From positions 1 to 9,200 of the forward strand of contig JASHXJ010000042.1 in the NCBI GenBank assembly GCA_030043595.1: a stretch of DNA of 9,200 nucleotides, read 5' to 3'. This DNA is from Trebonia sp. Lineage in GTDB: Bacteria; Actinomycetota; Actinomycetes; Streptosporangiales; Streptosporangiaceae. Of this stretch, positions 5,930 through 9,200 are shown piece after piece. Both the position numbers and the translations under genes were made by a program. The notes under the pieces are model-generated. The model saw only the letters and a program-made list of their open reading frames with translations. It was not told where the DNA came from and did no database searches. The number at the start of each line of letters is the position of its first letter. The stretch's first letter is position 1.

Positions 5930-6643
5930 CTACCCGCCGCCGCGATCCGCGGGGTCCGGTGACCGGTTCGCGGCTGGTGCCGGGGAGCTCGGCGCCTCGC
6001 CGGCGGGGGCCGCCCCGAAGCACAGCCCGAGGCCGTGCCTGCGCAGTTCGGACCGCAGCCACAGGGCCGAGACACCGACCCCGGCCGCGATCAGCGTGAT
6101 TGTCGTGACGACCCAGACCAGGACGTACGTCGCGATGGGCACTGTGGCCAGCAGGACCCCCAGGCATACGGCCAGCAGCAGGAAGATGGCCGCCCACAGC
6201 ATCGTGACGTGCTGGAAGAAGCCATGCAGGCGCGGCTGATAGCGGGCCGGACAGCGCAGCCCGATCACCTCAGCGGCCAGCCGGGCCGCCAGCGGGCTGT
6301 CCCCGCGCGCCGAGCGGGCGAACACGATGCCCAGGCCGAGGTTCGCCACCGGGAAGTGCACCAGGAAGATCCACAGGTTCCCGGTGGCGACCGCCACTAC
6401 GGCCTGGATGGTGAGCACGATGACGGCGATCGCGACCAGGCCCGGAACGGAGCCGGTGGCGAGCTTGCGGACGACGGCGACGATCCACACGGCGGCCAGC
6501 ATGGCGAGCACCCCGGCATCGCGCCCCCAGAGCCACGTGCACAGGACGTAGGCGCCGAGCGGGAACCCGAAGGATTCGGCCAGGTTCCAGCCGGTGGTGC
6601 GCAGCAGCTGCGCGGGCCGGGGCAGTTCCAGGGTCGCCGGCAT
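5930..6643 (-). CDS. VC0807/DUF3159-like integral membrane protein
   Basis: This 237-residue protein has about six membrane segments, roughly at residues 22-40, 43-60, 65-86, 89-108, 146-168 and 172-195, then a Pro/Ala-rich cytosolic tail of about 35 residues. The pattern resembles small membrane proteins of the VC0807 / DUF3159 group: a first helix pair, an R-K-L-A-T-G-S-V-P-G-L loop, then a helix containing W-I-F-L-V-H-F-P and a polar loop with a phenylalanine-rich FFQHVTMLWAAIFLLL. None of these proteins has an established activity. It follows hpnR by 31 bases on the same strand and precedes the DMT gene by 5 bases, so it belongs to the same transcript. The ATG at 6643 has only a weak AGG 2 bases upstream. 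The family assignment rests on the pattern alone; a plain unknown membrane protein is the alternative. Confidence 0.6.
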   Translation of the reverse strand: MPATLELPRPAQLLRTTGWNLAESFGFPLGAYVLCTWLWGRDAGVLAMLAAVWIVAVVRKLATGSVPGLVAIAVIVLTIQAVVAVATGNLWIFLVHFPVANLGLGIVFARSARGDSPLAARLAAEVIGLRCPARYQPRLHGFFQHVTMLWAAIFLLLAVCLGVLLATVPIATYVLVWVVTTITLIAAGVGVSALWLRSELRRHGLGLCFGAAPAGEAPSSPAPAANRSPDPADRGGG

Positions 6644-6674
6644 AACCTAGCGGGGCGCGCGGGCCCTGATCGCG

Positions 6675-8162
6675 TCACACGGCGGACGCTCGCCGCGCGG
6701 GTGCATGAATGAACAACTCCTTCCGGCCCGGTGCTGCCACGGGCTTTTCCGCGGGCGGCGGCAGCAGGTACCGAGCGGGCCTCAAGTGCTCGGAATACTG
6801 CCGGTCAGCGTTGTACACCCGGTCGAACTTCCAGATCATCCGCGCGAAGTTGGCCTGCCCCCGCAGGAGCTGGCGGGCGATGATCCCGCTGGTCTTGGCC
6901 AGGGCGGCGACCCCCAGATGCTTGCGGGCCAGCACCGTCTGTGTTTTGACAAGCTCCTGGTAGAAACGATACAGCGGCAGCCGGGTGGGGAGCACGGCGT
7001 GCTGTACATCGAACAACCGGTAGTCGAGCGTGGTCAGGCGGCGCGCTTCGGTAAGCCATGTCTCGGTGCCCGGGTACGGCGTCTGGACCGTGATGTTGAC
7101 GATCTCGGGAACGCTCATGGCCCAGTCCCGGACGAACGCGAAGCGCGCCTCGTCCCAGTCAGGGTCGGCGATGATGTTGATCGCCACGCTCAGTCCCATG
7201 GACCGGGCTATTTCCAGTGCCTTGTTGTTCACTCTGGGCGTGGTGCGCTTGCGGAACGCCTTCAGGCCCTCCTCATCCAGCGCTTCCAGGCCGAGGAACA
7301 TGTAGTTCAGGCCGAGCCGCCGCCAGCGGCGGAACACCTCCTCGTTCCTGATGAGCACATCGCAGCGGGTTTCCAGGTAGTACTGCTTGCGGACGCGGCG
7401 CCGCTCGAGCTGCCGGGCGATCTCGTCCCCCTCCTCAGCCTTGATGAAGGCCACGTCGTCGACGATGAACACGCCCGGCTCCCTGATGCGGCACATGTCC
7501 TCGGCGGCGGCGTCCGGCGACAGCCTGCGGTAGCTGCGGCCGTAGAAGGTCCACGCGCTGCAGAACGAGCAGTCCCACGGGCATCCGCGGGTGAACTCGA
7601 TGGAGGCGGCCGGATCCATCACCCCGATGAAGTACTTCCGGCGGTGCGCCCCCAGGTGCCTGGCCGGAAGATGCTCGTCGAGGCTGTGCACCATCTTCGG
7701 GGCGGGCCCCGCTCCCGCGCTGGTGACCGCTCCCGGCACCCCGGTCAGCACCCGGTCCGCGGCCGCGGCGAGCAGCGCGGGGGCTGCTGTCTCGCCCTCG
7801 CCCTTGAGGACGACGTCGATCGCGCCTTCGGCCTGGGCCAGGACATGCTCGGCGACGAACGAGACGCTGTGGCCGCCCGCGAAGATGAGGCAGCCTGGCA
7901 GCACGGTCTTGATCCACTTGGCCAGGTCCGTGACCTCGGGCACGTTGGCCAGGTAGTTCAGGCTGAAGCCCACCGCGTGCGGCGCGAACCCGGTCAGCTG
8001 GCCGGCGAGCTCGGCTGTGCGGCACACCTGCAAGTCGACCAGCCGCACGTCGTGGCCATCGGCCAGCAGGGCCGCCGCCACGCGCTCGAGGCCGAGCGGC
8101 TCAAGCCGCAGGAAGATCTCGGAATACATCAGCGCGCTTGGATGGACGAGCAGGACACGCAT
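6675..8162 (-). CDS. hpnR: hopanoid C-3 methylase HpnR (B12-binding radical SAM)
   Basis: The 495-residue enzyme uses a radical SAM cluster and a corrinoid to place a methyl group on C-3 of ring A of hopanoids, at the membrane. Residues 1-145 form the B12-binding domain (MRVLLVHPSALMYSEIFLRL, LNYLANVPEV, FAGGHS, GEGE). The 4Fe-4S cysteines are Cys194, Cys198 and Cys201 in RGCPWDCSFCSAWTFYGRSY. The segments FIVDDVAFIKAEEG, YYLETRCDVL, YMFLGLEALDEEGL, INIIADPDWDE, PYPGTETWL and YRLFDVQHAVLPT follow, then HLL-type RQLLRGQANFARMIWKF, all as in HpnR. Length is normal for the family. The ATG overlaps the hpnJ stop by one base (TGATG), and AGGAGG lies 8 bases upstream within hpnJ, so translation is probably coupled. 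Other B12-binding radical SAM enzymes share the domain layout, but the C-terminal half fits HpnR closely. Product formation needs squalene-hopene cyclase elsewhere in the genome. Confidence 0.88.
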   Translation of the reverse strand: MRVLLVHPSALMYSEIFLRLEPLGLERVAAALLADGHDVRLVDLQVCRTAELAGQLTGFAPHAVGFSLNYLANVPEVTDLAKWIKTVLPGCLIFAGGHSVSFVAEHVLAQAEGAIDVVLKGEGETAAPALLAAAADRVLTGVPGAVTSAGAGPAPKMVHSLDEHLPARHLGAHRRKYFIGVMDPAASIEFTRGCPWDCSFCSAWTFYGRSYRRLSPDAAAEDMCRIREPGVFIVDDVAFIKAEEGDEIARQLERRRVRKQYYLETRCDVLIRNEEVFRRWRRLGLNYMFLGLEALDEEGLKAFRKRTTPRVNNKALEIARSMGLSVAINIIADPDWDEARFAFVRDWAMSVPEIVNITVQTPYPGTETWLTEARRLTTLDYRLFDVQHAVLPTRLPLYRFYQELVKTQTVLARKHLGVAALAKTSGIIARQLLRGQANFARMIWKFDRVYNADRQYSEHLRPARYLLPPPAEKPVAAPGRKELFIHAPARRASAV

Positions 8163-9200
8163 CAGGCTGGCCTCCTCGCGCGGGCGCGGCGGTTCAGGAA
8201 CCGTACGAACTCGCCGCCCTCGCGCAGCCGCCGGGCAGTCATCTCCGGCTGGCGCAGCAGTTCTGCCGACATCTCGGCGAGCTTCCCCGCCCGGAAGTAG
8301 AACCGCTTGTAGAAGTCATCCACCGACTCCAGGATCTCGGTGTGGCCCAGATGCGGATAGGACAGCGCGGCGAGCTGGGTGCCGTCCTGGCTGACCAGCG
8401 TGGCCCCGTCCGCGTCCTCGGGAAGCCAGCCGTTCTCCCTGGCCTGCCGGTACAGCTCGGTGCCCGGGTAGGGCGCCGCGACGGAAACCTGGATGGAGTG
8501 CGGGTTTACGTCCCTGGCGAAGCGGATCGTCTGCTGGATCGTCTCCTTGGTCTCGCCGGGCAGACCGAGGATGAACGTGCCGTGCACCGTGATCCCCAGA
8601 TCGCGGCAGTCGGCGGCGAACTGGCGGGCCCGCTCGACGCGCAGGCCCTTCTTGATGTTGATCAGGATCTGCTGACTGCCGGACTCGTAGCCGACCAGCA
8701 GCAGCCGCAGCCCGTTGTCCCGCAGTGCCTGCAGTGTCTCGCGCGGCACGTTGGCCTTGGCGTTGCATGACCACGTGATGCCCAGCCGGGCCAGCCCCCG
8801 GGCGATCTCCGTCGCCCTGCCGCGGTCATCGGTGAACGTGTCGTCGTCGAAGAACAGCTCCTTCATCTGCGGGAACAACTCGCGGGCGAGCTCAGCTTCG
8901 GCCAGCACGCTGGCCACACTGCGAGTCCGGTACCGGTGGCCGCCGACGGTCTGCGGCCAGAGACAGAACGTGCACCGGGACCGGCATCCTCGTCCGGTGT
9001 AGAGCGACAGGTACGGGTGCAGGAGGTACCCGATGTAGTAGTCCTCCATGCGCAGATCCCGCTTGTAGACCGGGGTCACGAACGGCAGCCGGTCCATGTC
9101 CTCGAGCATCTCACGATCGGGGTTGTGCGTGATGTGACCGCCGCGGTCCCGGTAGCTGATCCCGTCGACAGTAGGGAGGGGGCGCCCCTCCGCTACCTCG
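8162..9200 (-). CDS. hpnJ: hopanoid-associated radical SAM protein HpnJ, 5' end outside window
   Basis: The frame is open to the right edge, so the N-terminal part, presumably the B12-binding domain of about 130 residues, is missing; 345 residues are visible. The methionine at 9109 is internal, because the preceding 30 codons continue in protein-like fashion (VDGISYRDRGGHITHN). The radical SAM cysteines are in YTGRGCRSRCTFCLWPQTVG, with codons between 8986 and 8963. FFDDDTFTDDRGRA, TWSCNAKANVP, LRLLLVGYESGSQQIL, HGTFILGLPGETKETI, HSIQVSVAAPYPGTELY and FYKRFYFRAGKLAEM are HpnJ hallmarks in order. HpnJ is needed for the cyclitol ether form of bacteriohopanetetrol, where a sugar-derived ring is contracted. 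This action would follow glycosylation by HpnI and deacetylation by HpnK, which would be sought upstream beyond 9200. The stop overlaps the hpnR start, so both are on one transcript. Confidence 0.88.
   Translation of the reverse strand, partial: EVAEGRPLPTVDGISYRDRGGHITHNPDREMLEDMDRLPFVTPVYKRDLRMEDYYIGYLLHPYLSLYTGRGCRSRCTFCLWPQTVGGHRYRTRSVASVLAEAELARELFPQMKELFFDDDTFTDDRGRATEIARGLARLGITWSCNAKANVPRETLQALRDNGLRLLLVGYESGSQQILINIKKGLRVERARQFAADCRDLGITVHGTFILGLPGETKETIQQTIRFARDVNPHSIQVSVAAPYPGTELYRQARENGWLPEDADGATLVSQDGTQLAALSYPHLGHTEILESVDDFYKRFYFRAGKLAEMSAELLRQPEMTARRLREGGEFVRFLNRRARARRPA
8171..8176 (-). promoter_or_regulatory. Shine-Dalgarno of hpnR inside hpnJ
   Basis: On the minus strand AGGAGG lies within the last codons of hpnJ, 8 bases before the hpnR ATG at 8162. 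It is a near-ideal site and supports both this start and coupled translation. Confidence 0.75.

Noticed and set aside
4963..6075. Minus-strand frame of 370 codons overlapping the DMT gene
   Set aside because: It is Arg/Pro/Gly/His-rich, lacks membrane helices and is the out-of-frame shadow of the transporter.
5925..6197. Upstream extension of the DMT gene to ATG 6197
   Set aside because: The 91 extra residues are Arg/Gly/Pro-rich, overlap the VC0807-like gene and would precede the natural first helix; GTG 5924 fits better.
6705..8300. Plus-strand open frame of 531 codons opposite hpnR
   Set aside because: Antisense to an unmistakable radical SAM gene; His/Arg/Gly-rich composition and no recognisable domain.
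9107..9109. Methionine at 9109 as the start of the HpnJ-type gene
   Set aside because: The frame stays open to the window edge with protein-like codons, and the family has an additional N-terminal B12-binding domain, so the true start lies outside.

Overview
The window is GC-rich, with strong G/C preference at third codon positions and GTG starts beside ATG. This suggests an Actinomycetota chromosome, probably a soil or filamentous type. I see no mobile element, phage gene, tRNA, rRNA or CRISPR array. The taxonomic call is an inference from composition and gene content.

Left part (1-2494, minus strand). A gene truncated at its 3' end by the window edge encodes a polytopic transporter of the MFS / Npt1-Npt2 (ATP:ADP antiporter-like) type with a long helical, HEAT-like cytosolic tail. 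It starts at GTG 1767. After a 283-base gap comes a small EVE-domain (PUA-like) protein at 2051-2494.

Centre (2495-4662, plus strand). A complete epoxide hydrolase of the EHN / alpha-beta hydrolase type diverges from the EVE gene. A 346-base spacer follows that holds three successive stem-loops. Next is a small secreted protein with an allene-oxide-cyclase-like barrel signature. This gene converges on the minus-strand operon. The gap between them carries a perfect 16-bp inverted repeat with a 35-nt loop.

Right part (4941-9200, minus strand). This is a compact four-gene operon transcribed leftward. It holds hpnJ (5' end outside the window), hpnR, a VC0807/DUF3159-like membrane protein and a DMT-family membrane transporter. 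hpnJ and hpnR overlap by one base (TGATG), hpnR has a strong Shine-Dalgarno inside hpnJ, and the later gaps are 31 and 5 bases. HpnJ and HpnR are both B12-binding-type radical SAM enzymes of hopanoid modification: HpnJ acts on the side chain (cyclitol ether formation) and HpnR on C-3 methylation of ring A. The operon therefore points to tailoring of membrane hopanoids. The two following membrane proteins are the most interesting unknowns, because they may take part in moving or handling these lipids.
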